This document shows, one piece after another, positions 1-7,378 of a stretch of DNA of 33,798 nt. Under the pieces are notes generated by a model. It was not told where the DNA came from. It saw only the letters and a list, made by a program, of their open reading frames with translations, and searched no databases. The stretch comes from an uncultured Clostridium sp. GTDB taxonomy: Bacteria; Bacillota; Clostridia; Lachnospirales; Lachnospiraceae. Each line of letters starts with the position of its first letter. The stretch's first letter is position 1. The translations under genes were made by a program, and so were the position numbers. The DNA is taken from assembly GCA_937885015.1 (NCBI GenBank), contig CALAAS010000016.1, forward strand, positions 1 to 33,798, given 5' to 3'.

Positions 1-479
1 GCGGCATTGTAAGAGGACCAGTACAGATCAATTTTGCGAGAAGTATTTCTCCAGTAAATATCCTGGACGTTTCTATTACACGTCAGGCGCGGACCACAGA
101 GGAGCGGACGGAGACTGGAGAAACAGAAATGGGAAGAAAAAGTGTGATTCCGTATGCGCTTTATCGGGCAGAGGGATATGTATCTGCTGCGCTTGCCAAT
201 AAGTCAACGGGGCTTTCAGAGGATGATCTTGAGCTGTTGTGGAGCGCTATCATCAATATGTTTGAAAACGATCATAGTGCAGCGCGCGGAAAAATGTGTA
301 TGAGAAAACTGTACATATTTAAGCACAGTAATGTACTTGGAAACTGTCCATCACATCTTTTATTCGATAAGATTGCAGTATCAGAAAAAGAGGGTATTTT
401 GCCGCGTTCGTTTACCGATTATGAAATCAATGTTGATCGGCAGATGCCGGAAGGAGTAGAGCTGATCGAAAAAATATGA
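1..479 (+). CDS. cas7: Cas7 (Csd2) of type I-C Cascade, 3' end only
   Basis: The open frame enters from the left edge (first full codon at position 3) and ends with TGA at 477-479, giving the last ~159 residues. The translation begins GIVRGPVQINFARSISPVN, matching the conserved region of Cas7/Csd2 proteins, where this stretch is followed by the 'ITRQA' segment seen here. Cas7 is the backbone subunit that coats crRNA in the Cascade complex. The assignment rests on that motif plus the position directly upstream of cas4-cas1-cas2, the standard I-C order (cas3-cas5-cas8c-cas7-cas4-cas1-cas2). The internal ATG at 129 is not the true start, because the frame stays open and homologous upstream. The stop overlaps the cas4 start (ATGA), implying translational coupling. 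cas3, cas5 and cas8c must lie outside the window if present. Confidence 0.9.
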   Translation, partial: GIVRGPVQINFARSISPVNILDVSITRQARTTEERTETGETEMGRKSVIPYALYRAEGYVSAALANKSTGLSEDDLELLWSAIINMFENDHSAARGKMCMRKLYIFKHSNVLGNCPSHLLFDKIAVSEKEGILPRSFTDYEINVDRQMPEGVELIEKI

Positions 480-1144
480 GTATGATGGAAATAACGATTC
501 GTTCCATTCAGCACTATTTGTACTGTCCGCACCGTTGGGGACTCCTTGAAATTGATAAAGCATGGGCAGAAAATTTTTTTGTGACAAAAGCAAATCTGAT
601 GCATGACCGTGTGCATGATCCGGATCGGAATTATACAGCAAGAGGAAAGCGAGTTTTTACTTCTGTGCCGGTATATAATGACCATTATCAGCTCTATGGA
701 ATTACAGATTGCCTGGAAGCAAGAGAGGACAGGCAGGGGATAACGCTTCCGAATCTTGAAGGCAGATATAAACTTACAATCGTAGAATATAAGCCAACGA
801 AACCGAAAGATGTGGAAGTGCGAGAGGATGATCGGATGCAGGTATTCGCACAGAAGCTATGTGTAGATTATGTATTTGGCGGAAACTGCGAAGGTGTGAT
901 TTATTATGCGGATGTGAAAAAAAGATTTGATCTGCATTTGCAGGAAAATTTTGCTGTATATGATGCCAAATTAAAGACTATATTAGAAGAAATGCGAGGA
1001 TATTTAAATGCAGGGAAAATACCTGCAATTCGAAAAGGACAGAAATGCAGCGGATGTTCTATGAAGGATCTTTGTATGCCGAATATTAAGCAAGTTAAAA
1101 GTATTCAGAGTGAAATCGAAAGAATCCGGAGGACAGCGCTATGA
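476..1144 (+). CDS. cas4: Cas4 exonuclease, type I-C
   Basis: 222 residues, the usual Cas4 size. Cas4 is a RecB-like Fe-S nuclease that works with Cas1-Cas2 to select and trim prespacers by their PAM. Visible hallmarks: the N-terminal Cys of the Fe-S site (C17 in 'YCPHRWG'), the RecB nuclease residues D78 ('GITDCLEAR') and E104/K106 ('VEYKPTK'), and the C-terminal cysteine triad C191, C194 and C200 ('CSGCSMKDLC'). All four cluster cysteines and the D-ExK motif are present, so it looks functional. The start at 476 overlaps the cas7 stop (ATGA); a second ATG at 482 (reading MMEI) is an alternative start. Its stop overlaps the cas1 start (ATGA at 1141). Confidence 0.95.
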   Translation: MSMMEITIRSIQHYLYCPHRWGLLEIDKAWAENFFVTKANLMHDRVHDPDRNYTARGKRVFTSVPVYNDHYQLYGITDCLEAREDRQGITLPNLEGRYKLTIVEYKPTKPKDVEVREDDRMQVFAQKLCVDYVFGGNCEGVIYYADVKKRFDLHLQENFAVYDAKLKTILEEMRGYLNAGKIPAIRKGQKCSGCSMKDLCMPNIKQVKSIQSEIERIRRTAL

Positions 1145-2163
1145 GAAAATTACTGAATACGGTATATGTGACAAATGAAATGGCGTACCTCACTCTGGAT
1201 GGAGAGAATCTCGTCTGTAAAATAGAGGGAGAGACAAAGCTGCGAATTCCATTTGAAAACATCGAAAATATTGTTTGTTTTAATTACATCGGCTGTTCTC
1301 CTGCTTTGATGGGAAAATGTGTTAGTAAGATGATACCGATCAATTTTATTTCTCCTCAGGGAAAATTTCTTGCAAAAGTCTGTGGAGAGACGAAGGGAAA
1401 CGTGTTTCTCCGAGTGGCGCAGATTGATGTGTTTCGTAAATCAGGACTTGTATTGGCACAGAATACAATGGCGGCAAAATTCAGCAATACACGTCAGCTT
1501 TTGCGCCGGACACTTCACGATAACGCAGCCTTGCGGGAAGATGAGGAAGTGAAGAAGACGATAGAAATTCTGACAGCAGGCATCGAGAAGGTTTATAGTA
1601 CAAAATGTGTGGAAGAAATTATCGGTATTGAGGGATACTGCGCTCAGAGCTATTTCTCGGTGTTCAATAAGCTGATAACAAATCAGCAAGTTCCATTTAC
1701 GTTTGAACTGCGCACGAAAAGACCGCCGCTTGATCCGATAAATGCAGTGCTTTCGTTTGTGTATACATTGGCTACGAGTGAATTTGCAGCAGCATTGGAA
1801 ACGGTAGGACTGGACAGTTATATCGGCTATTGCCATACGTTGCGGAGTGGGCGCGTTTCTCTTGCCTGCGATATGGTAGAGGAAGTTCGCTGCATCGTGG
1901 AACGTTTTGTTCTGACGCTCTTGAATCTGCGGGTAATCGGAGAGAGGGATTTCGAAACACAGCTTTCCGGTGCCGTATGGTTGAATGAAGATGGGCGCAA
2001 AAAGGTACTGGCAAAATGGCAGGAAAAAAAGCGTACCGATATGACGCATCCATATTTGAAGCAAAAGATTCCATTGGGTTTGCTTCCTTATATACAAAGT
2101 AATCTTTTGGCAAAGTATGTGCGCGGCGACATAGAAAGTTATCCATCGTTTCTTTTAAAGTAG
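1141..2163 (+). CDS. cas1: Cas1 integrase, type I-C
   Basis: 340 residues. Cas1 forms the (Cas1)4-(Cas2)2 complex that integrates new spacers at the leader end of the array. The N-terminal beta-rich domain (residues 1-80) is followed by the all-helical catalytic domain. The metal-binding residues are visible: E164 in 'IGIEGYCAQ', H232 in 'GYCHTLRSGR', and D244/E247 in 'ACDMVEEVR'. The 'KRPPLDPINAVLSF' segment is also typical of the family. ATGA overlap with cas4 at the start; the cas2 ribosome binding site overlaps the stop. No truncation or missing catalytic residue, so adaptation appears intact. Confidence 0.96.
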   Translation: MRKLLNTVYVTNEMAYLTLDGENLVCKIEGETKLRIPFENIENIVCFNYIGCSPALMGKCVSKMIPINFISPQGKFLAKVCGETKGNVFLRVAQIDVFRKSGLVLAQNTMAAKFSNTRQLLRRTLHDNAALREDEEVKKTIEILTAGIEKVYSTKCVEEIIGIEGYCAQSYFSVFNKLITNQQVPFTFELRTKRPPLDPINAVLSFVYTLATSEFAAALETVGLDSYIGYCHTLRSGRVSLACDMVEEVRCIVERFVLTLLNLRVIGERDFETQLSGAVWLNEDGRKKVLAKWQEKKRTDMTHPYLKQKIPLGLLPYIQSNLLAKYVRGDIESYPSFLLK

Positions 2164-2172
2164 GTGATTCGT

Positions 2173-2463
2173 ATGATGGTGTTGATTAGCTATGATGTAA
2201 GCACTGTGAGCGCATCAGGAAGAACTCGTTTACGCAAAGTAGCGAAAGAATGTCAGAACCATGCGCAGCGTGTACAGAACTCCGTGTTTGAAGCAGATCT
2301 GGATTATTCTTCTTTCCTTAAATTAAAGGATCGCCTGCTCAAACTGATCAATCAGGAAGAAGACAGTTTGAGGTTTTATTATCTCGGAAATAACTGGGAA
2401 AAACGAATTGAACATATTGGGGCGAAAAAAACGTATAACCCAGAAGGTGTGATCATCATTTAG
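2173..2463 (+). CDS. cas2: Cas2, type I-C
   Basis: 96 residues when started at ATG 2173. An in-frame GTG lies at 2164, but AGGTGA at 2162-2167 serves as ribosome binding site for 2173, and the family start 'MMVLISYDVST' fits that choice. Cas2 bridges the two Cas1 dimers. Visible hallmarks are the ferredoxin-like beta1 strand with its Asp ('ISYDVS'), 'RVQNSVFEADLD', and the I-C C-terminal segment 'SLRFYYLGNNW..IEHIGAK..YNPEGVIII'. It ends the cas operon; the array leader follows immediately. Confidence 0.95.
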   Translation: MMVLISYDVSTVSASGRTRLRKVAKECQNHAQRVQNSVFEADLDYSSFLKLKDRLLKLINQEEDSLRFYYLGNNWEKRIEHIGAKKTYNPEGVIII

Positions 2464-2649
2464 CTTTCTTGATACCTGCATGGATGAAATGATAGGGGAA
2501 GGTCAAGTGATGTAAAAATCCTGGAAGGTTCGCCTGAAAAAGAGACATTTGATGCAAAATAAATCGATAAAAACGAGCAGATTTTAGGATGGAAAAGTCC
2601 GCTCCTCTATATGCAGGGAATGATTCGCTATTACATACTAAATGTAGCG
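2464..2649 (+). promoter_or_regulatory. CRISPR leader between cas2 and the array
   Basis: 186 nt of AT-rich, gene-free sequence between the cas2 stop and the first repeat. By position it should hold the array promoter and the Cas1-Cas2 integration signals. I see no clear consensus -35/-10 pair and no ORF worth calling, so this rests on location only. Confidence 0.6.
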
Positions 2650-3346
2650 GTCGCGCCCCGCGAGGGGCGTGTGAGTTGAAATTAAAAATGAGTTAGATGA
2701 AAGGGAAGTTGCAACGTCGCGCCCCGCGAGGGGCGTGTGAGTTGAAATATCTTCTGGCGCACAATTTGATCTGCGTGATAAGTCGCGCCCCGCGAGGGGC
2801 GTGTGAGTTGAAATTTTCTGCTTCAGATCCAGGAGAAGCGCCTCCTTCGTCGCGCCCCGCGAGGGGCGTGTGAGTTGAAATTTGGATTTCCGGCGAAGAA
2901 AGTTCCCCGACGAAGTCGCGCCCCGCGAGGGGCGTGTGAGTTGAAATCAGGAGTTACTCCATACCAGGTGTTTCCAAGTGTGTCGCGCCCCGCGAGGGGC
3001 GTGTGAGTTGAAATTTCAATTCCGGGTAAGCATACGTAACTGCCGCCGTCGCGCCCCGCGAGGGGCGTGTGAGTTGAAATTTTTAATAGCTGCTTTTACA
3101 AATTTATCCAGTGCGTCGCGCCCCGCGAGGGGCGTGTGAGTTGAAATTCGCTCAAAGCAGCCTGTACGATCAACCGACCTGTCGCGCCCCGCGAGGGGCG
3201 TGTGAGTTGAAATTTTTATCCCTGATATCCATCCACTGCTTTCTGGTGTCGCGCCCCGCGAGGGGCGTGTGAGTTGAAATGCTATCAACGTGATTATCCA
3301 ACAAAATACTTCCGTCGCGCCCCGCGAGGGGCGTTTGAGTGGTGTG
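2650..3346 (+). CRISPR. Type I-C CRISPR array, 11 repeats and 10 spacers (leader-proximal part)
   Basis: 33-nt repeats start at 2650, 2716, 2782, 2849, 2915, 2982, 3048, 3115, 3181, 3248 and 3314. They begin GTCGCGCCCC and end GAGTTGAAAT. The middle forms a CGCCCC / GGGGCG hairpin around a GCGA loop, and the 3' handle matches known I-C repeats. The spacers are all 33 or 34 nt. Repeats 1-10 are identical, suggesting recent or maintained activity. Repeat 11 (3314-3346) matches through its position 27 except for one change (G to T at repeat position 22, base 3335), then diverges into unrelated sequence: the array is cut here by an insertion. Leader and cas genes lie on the left, so transcription runs left to right. 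I saw no spacer matching elsewhere in the window by eye. Confidence 0.98.
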
Positions 3347-3417
3347 GTATAAAAATAGTTGACAGCTTATTTTCAAGGATTTTATAATAAAACCAATAGA
3401 ATGAGGAGGGAGTTAAA

Positions 3418-4110
3418 GTGGCATGTAAATATGACTCTGAATAAAAGTACAAGTTGTAAAACTGGCAAAAGAAATCGGTGAAGTTAAAGCTACTAACGAA
3501 TTAGGGATTCCAGAAGGAACCATTTGCACATGGCTAAAAGTTGTAAGAGCCGGTAAACTGGATATTGGAGAAGATTCTCTCACTCTCGCCAGCGCAATGA
3601 GTCTGCCAGAAGAAATTACCATGCTGCGCAAACGAGTTAAGGAACAGGATAAAGAAATCCGATGTCCAAAGAAAAAGCCAAATGGTATCATAAAAGAGGA
3701 GCAGGAAGTCGTGAAATCAGATGATCTGTTGAAACGAGAGTTTCTATTCAGATACTCTATTGGAAAAATGCATTACAGATATCACAGAGATCCCGGCATT
3801 CAATGGGAAATTGTATGTGTCTGCAATTCAGTATACCAGCGAGGCTTACTGCCAAACCCAGCGAGAGCACCATATCCAACAAAGCATGAACAGTGCTGGA
3901 GGACGTTGTCATGATAATGCCCGCTGTGAAAGCATGTGGGCCAGGATGAAGGAAGAACTTCTCTATGACCATTATGATACAAAGCAGATGATAGTAGAGG
4001 AACTAAAGGTTCTTATCTGGAGATATTTCCTCAGTCACTGGAACAACTGGAGGATTTGCTCAGCCAATGGCGGGTTTTCTCCTATGATAAAACGCAGGCA
4101 GTATTATTAG
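3418..4110 (+). pseudogene. IS3-family transposase (OrfA + OrfB), frameshifted and internally deleted
   Basis: GAGGAGGG at 3402-3409 precedes a GTG at 3418 starting VACKYDSE; a one-base loss then puts a TAA in frame. The OrfA HTH continues in the next frame as 'KLAKEIGEVKATNELGIPEG' and 'TICTWLKVVRAGKLDIGED', a helix-turn-helix and leucine-zipper arrangement typical of IS3 OrfA (residual frame to about 3706). OrfB survives only as pieces: 'ITDITEIPAFNGKLYVSAI' (the region of the first catalytic Asp, from 3760) joined directly to 'YTSEAY' and 'DNARCESMWARMKEELLYD' (the region of the last catalytic Glu). The stretch carrying the second Asp is gone. It cannot encode an active transposase. The exact IS name cannot be given without a database search. 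Confidence 0.85.
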
Positions 4111-4119
4111 GTATGTGCT

Positions 4120-5067
4120 GTGAAGGTTGATAGGACAAACAGAATGTATCTGCATGAAGTGGATATAGAAAAGGCAGATAGCGTTCCGTTCAACTACGCC
4201 CAGGACGAACCTGCAAAACATAGTGGCTACGACTATCTGCCCATTTCCGGTATATTTGAAAAACTTAGGAATGTCAATAAGGGGAATGAGGTCAGAAAAC
4301 AGATTGAACATCCGGAGATGATTACCGATGAAAAGATACAGGAAAATATAGAGGCGGTTCCAACGGTCATAGAAAAAGGAAAAGTGATCAACATTGCAAG
4401 GAACTGGAAAGGAAGAAATTACGATTCGGTAGCGGTAGGCGGGAAAATATCCATAAAGAATGATGGAGATTACTATGTGGTTTGTATGCTGAACGTGGAC
4501 AGCGACAACCGGATGTACCTTCATGAAGCGGAAGCAAAAAGGATGGATGACTTGCGTTCAATGACCAGGTCAGCCAGTGAAGGCCGATTATCTGGCGCAA
4601 ATCATCCATCCATCTATAGTATATTCGATAAATTACAGGGTGTCAACAGAAATGAAGCGCCGGATCTGAAGGATATCCGTTTCCAGCTGGATGATTTTGA
4701 CACGGTAATTGATATAGAGGAAGTGATGAGGGAAAACAGCGAATTAAAGGACATCAACGAGAAGCTGAAACGGCAGATGCAGCTGACAAGAAGCTATAAG
4801 CCGCGCCAGGAAGATGTGTCGAAGTTTGCCGGTAAACTCTTGAAGGATTACAATTCGAGCTACAGCAGGAAAAAACTGGAAGAGAACCTGTCAAAACTCT
4901 ATGAATATATGCGGACGGCAAGATGACTGGACATGCAGGAGGTGTCAAAGGTATCGGCGGAGATCGCGCGGTCAGTGCTGGAAAAATCGGACCAGATCGA
5001 CTCGGATGAGATGCGATACTATAAAACGCCGGCGGATGGCTACTGTCAAATTTCTGTCTTGTATTGA
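4120..5067 (+). pseudogene. Fragment of a large phage/ICE polyvalent-type protein, interrupted by a stop
   Basis: An open frame of 268 codons (GTG 4120 to TGA 4924-4926) continues in frame past the stop to 5067 with 'EVSKVSAEIARSVLEKSDQI'. From memory, that is how related giant phage proteins of Clostridia continue, so the TGA is likely a nonsense change. Internal duplication is visible: 'NRMYLHEV' (residues 7-14) followed by 'GIFEKLRNVNKGNE', and again 'NRMYLHEA' (about 128-135) followed by 'YSIFDKLQGVNRNE'. Between them 'GKVINIARNWKGRNYDSVAV' resembles the beta strands of phage PBECR/MuF-C-terminal-like domains. The C-terminal third is charged coiled coil ('RENSELKDINEKLKRQMQL'). There is no ribosome binding site at 4120, so it is a truncated passenger, not a native gene. 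The family assignment is recall-based; function unknown. Confidence 0.6.
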
Positions 5068-5250
5068 TTACAGCTCCAACCAAAAGAATCAGTTCGGGGA
5101 AGATACTTAGGAGAACCAAAGCCTGGCTGGAGGCTCAGAAGATCTATCAGGGACTCCTGCATAATGAAGGATTTTACGAACTAAAATAAATCTAATGTCT
5201 AAAACCATGTCTAAAATATGGTGGGAAATATCGAAAAATAAGGAAAGACA

Positions 5251-5395
5251 GTGTGACTTTTAATCACATTATCGGAAAAGGTTGCATTTTCATTTCAGCC
5301 GCGCCCCGCGAGGGGCGTGTGAGTAGAAATGAAGGTTACGGAAATGATAACCCTGGTGCATAGTCGCGCCCTGAAAAGGGCGTGAGGGTGAAAAT
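5251..5395 (+). CRISPR. Leader-distal end of the CRISPR array, beyond the insertion
   Basis: A near-intact 33-nt repeat lies at 5298-5330 (two mismatches: T2 to C, T28 to A). A 32-nt spacer (5331-5362) follows, then a decayed terminal repeat at 5363-5395 with 25 of 33 positions kept, including the GTCGCGCCC start and the AAAT end. Upstream, 5251-5264 matches repeat positions 20-33 at 11 of 14 bases and sits exactly one 33-nt spacer (5265-5297) before the 5298 repeat. I read it as the 3' half of the repeat broken by the insertion. Decayed final repeats are normal at the old end of an array. Confidence 0.85.
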
Positions 5396-5471
5396 TAATA
5401 AGAAAATTTGAGAAAATGATACTGTAAAGACGGCAGCACATCATCATTAAACAAAATAGATAATTTCAAAC

Positions 5472-5509
5472 GGGGACAGGTGTGACTCACATCTGCCCCT
5501 GATATTTTT
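5472..5509 (+). terminator. Possible intrinsic terminator downstream of the array
   Basis: An imperfect hairpin pairs GGGGACAGGTGTG (5472 on) with CACATCTGCCCC (ending 5499). It has a bulged A and a G-T wobble, and is followed by TATTTTT. It would end array transcription before the next operon. Confidence 0.55.
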
Positions 5510-5587
5510 CTGTACAAAGAGAAAAAGAAGGCAGTGGATAGCAAAAGAAAGAGTGTAAATTTATATTTTATAATTAAAAAAATATTA

Positions 5588-5616
5588 TTTACATTTCAGA
5601 AGGGCCGTGTTAGAAT
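5588..5616 (+). promoter_or_regulatory. Sigma-A-type promoter of the HTH-TIR operon
   Basis: TTTACA at 5588-5593, exact 17-nt spacer, TAGAAT at 5611-5616, 22 nt before the start codon at 5638. A close consensus match, so the operon probably has its own transcript independent of the CRISPR array. Confidence 0.75.
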
Positions 5617-5637
5617 GGAAGAAAGAAGGGAGCGTAT

Positions 5638-6849
5638 ATGGAACGTGTGGATAAGCTGTTTGATAGAAGAAGTGTGGTTGGGGCAAAGCTATCGTTAATT
5701 TTGGATGAACGTGGATATACGAAGACAGAAATATGCAGGCAGGCCGGTATTTCCAGGCCGACATTTGACAAGCTTCTGGCTGGGACGCTGACCAGTAAAA
5801 CCAATTATGAGAAACATATTGAAAAAATTTTAACCTGCCTTGCACTGACGCCGGATATGCTCCTTGGCAGTGCTGCCGATTGCAGGAACAAGATGAGAGT
5901 AATCAGAAATAAACGCGATATGACGATGGAACGGCTGGCTCAGCTGACAGGAATTTCTCAGGAGCAGCTGCAGAAAATGGAGCGGGGCGAGTCAGAGACG
6001 GAAGCGGAACTCAGAGAAGTTGCATTGTTTCTTGGAGTCAGTACCAATGTTTTATCCGGTCGGTACTTTTTCGCTCCGCAGATTGCCATGCCGGATTTCC
6101 ACCTGGATCATAGAGGGGAGAGGGATGGCTGCAGCGGATTCTGGGGCCATGTGGGGATTTTGGCGGAACATTCCGAGAGATACCACTGGTATCCCATTAC
6201 TTCCGACACCAGAGATATGATTTATGAGAGAATGAAAGGGAGATATCTGCTCATTCCTTGCATGAATAATAAAGTGATCTTGTTATGCATGAATCACGTG
6301 AAAAAAATTATGTTTCTGGACGATGACTGTGATACGCCTTCCGGAGTAAACTGGGACGAAGGAGTAAACTGCGGAGAGATTCCGCTTGCTGCATATGAAG
6401 CGATGACCGATTATGACGATAGCGGTAAAGAGAATAGAGATTGCGGTAAAGAGAATGGAGATTGCGGAGAGCACGGAAACTGCAGTTGTCTTGGGAAAAT
6501 GAATGAGTATCTGGAACTGCTGGCGCGGGAAAACAGATGGACAGAGGACCAGATAAAAATACTTTTAAATGAAACCGGTATTTACTATGCGGATGGACAG
6601 AAAGAGACAGTATTTATAGATTTTTGCAGCAGCCAGGCATTGAATGATCTGGTTGTGATGCTTTATGATTTCTGGGAAGAACCGGATATGGAGGAAATTT
6701 GTCCGTTTACAGACTGGGGAGGAGCGGAACATCTGCTGAATATGAAACAGGTTTCTCTGGTGGAGTTTCCGCTGCTTGAGCTGGAAAATGCTATTTGCGA
6801 TTTTTTGGAAGAAGATGGACAGAAAAACGCGGAGGAGATCCGCCTGTGA
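5638..6849 (+). CDS. Double helix-turn-helix protein with unrecognised C-terminal domain
   Basis: 403 residues, with AAGGGAG just upstream of the ATG. Two XRE-like helix-turn-helix units are visible. The first is at about residues 15-75 ('YTKTEICRQAGISRPTFDKL'), the second at about 85-140 ('MTMERLAQLTGISQEQLQKM'). Residues ~150-255 are beta-rich with aromatic residues ('GFWGHVGILAEHSERYHWYP') and match no family I can name. A low-complexity, Cys/Asp/Gly-rich stretch lies around 260-287. Residues 288-390 form an acidic helical tail. Only 19 nt separate it from the TIR gene, so it is probably the operon's regulator or a DNA-binding sensor. Possible roles: autorepressor, or a trigger that controls the TIR effector. 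Function not established. Confidence 0.85.
   Translation: MERVDKLFDRRSVVGAKLSLILDERGYTKTEICRQAGISRPTFDKLLAGTLTSKTNYEKHIEKILTCLALTPDMLLGSAADCRNKMRVIRNKRDMTMERLAQLTGISQEQLQKMERGESETEAELREVALFLGVSTNVLSGRYFFAPQIAMPDFHLDHRGERDGCSGFWGHVGILAEHSERYHWYPITSDTRDMIYERMKGRYLLIPCMNNKVILLCMNHVKKIMFLDDDCDTPSGVNWDEGVNCGEIPLAAYEAMTDYDDSGKENRDCGKENGDCGEHGNCSCLGKMNEYLELLARENRWTEDQIKILLNETGIYYADGQKETVFIDFCSSQALNDLVVMLYDFWEEPDMEEICPFTDWGGAEHLLNMKQVSLVEFPLLELENAICDFLEEDGQKNAEEIRL
6418..6480 (+). repeat. Three 21-nt tandem units inside the HTH gene
   Basis: Units at 6418-6438, 6439-6459 and a degenerate third at 6460-6480 share the core GCGGTAAAGAGAAT (third copy diverged). They encode repeats of 'DxGKENxD/DCGKENGD'. 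Just upstream GGAGTAAACTG is also repeated 18 nt apart (from 6344). The in-frame period means copy-number change would alter the protein without breaking it. Confidence 0.8.
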
Positions 6850-6868
6850 TTAAGCGGGGGCGAATTTG

Positions 6869-7378
6869 ATGAAAAAGATATTTATCAGTTATAGCACAAA
6901 AAATAAGGAGATCGTGGAGCGGTTTGTGGAGTTTCTTCAGCTGGGGATGGGAGTCCGTGGGAGCGATATTTTTTGTACAGCCTGCCCGGAGAATCTTAGA
7001 ACGGGAAATAATTTTGTGGAAGAAATCAGACAAAATCTTAAAGAGTGCGAGCTTGTTATTTCCGTTATCACAGAAGAATACCTGGCCAGCAGTTTTTGTA
7101 TGGTGGAAATCGGAGCTGCCTGGGGAATGGAAAAACCGTATGTCCCCTTGCTGGCGGTTCCTTATGAACGCCTGAATGGTACGGTGCTTCAGGGAGTTCA
7201 GATGCGTCAGTTGGATTGCGCGGAGGATTTATGCGTCATATATGATGAGCTATATGGATACGGGATATTACAGCAGCGCCAGACCGCACAGTTTCATAAG
7301 CAGCTTTCTGTTTTTTTGGATGAAGTGCGAAAAAAAGCCTGGGTTCAGGAAAATCAGGACAAGGGGGAGAAAATATGA
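6869..7378 (+). CDS. Stand-alone TIR-domain protein
   Basis: 169 residues from ATG 6869 (a TTG codon sits just before at 6866). Nearly the whole protein is one TIR domain: beta-A 'KKIFISYSTKNKEIVERFVE', a BB-loop region 'CTACPENLRTGNNF', beta-C 'ELVISVITEEYLASSFCMVE', and 'YVPLLAVP'. Glu80, in 'SSFCMVEIGAAWG', falls where NAD-hydrolysing TIR domains carry their catalytic Glu, so NADase or cyclic-ADP-ribose-type nucleotide chemistry is plausible. No transmembrane segment or signal peptide. It lies 19 nt after the HTH gene, and its stop overlaps the next start (ATGA at 7375). TIR proteins of this size act in bacterial defence (for example Thoeris ThsB), but no ThsA-like partner is present, so the activity is inferred. 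Confidence 0.88.
   Translation: MKKIFISYSTKNKEIVERFVEFLQLGMGVRGSDIFCTACPENLRTGNNFVEEIRQNLKECELVISVITEEYLASSFCMVEIGAAWGMEKPYVPLLAVPYERLNGTVLQGVQMRQLDCAEDLCVIYDELYGYGILQQRQTAQFHKQLSVFLDEVRKKAWVQENQDKGEKI

Larger units (their letters stand above)
3341..5250. mobile_element. Composite mobile-element debris inserted in the CRISPR array
   Basis: The 1.9 kb between the broken repeat 11 and the repeat remnant at 5251-5264. It contains a decayed IS3-family transposase (3418-4110) and then a phage/ICE-type protein fragment (4120-5067). Roughly 180 nt of unassigned sequence follow (5068-5250), with short peptide fragments but nothing I can name. The boundaries come from where CRISPR repeat identity stops on each side. 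I could not find matching terminal inverted repeats at the two ends, so this is probably more than one event, not a single clean IS. Confidence 0.75.

Noticed and set aside
3016..3376. Minus-strand ORFs across the CRISPR array with repeated 'STHTPLAGRD' peptides
   Set aside because: The repeated peptide is just the translation of the CRISPR repeats; no ribosome binding site or independent support.
4901..5110. Possible small gene containing 'MATVKFLSC', like some relaxase N-termini
   Set aside because: Too short, no ribosome binding site, overlaps the phage-type pseudogene; resemblance is only a few residues.
5251..5264. The insertion as one simple IS with terminal inverted repeats
   Set aside because: I could not pair the left end (from 3341) with the right end (to 5250) as inverted repeats, so a single clean transposition is not supported.
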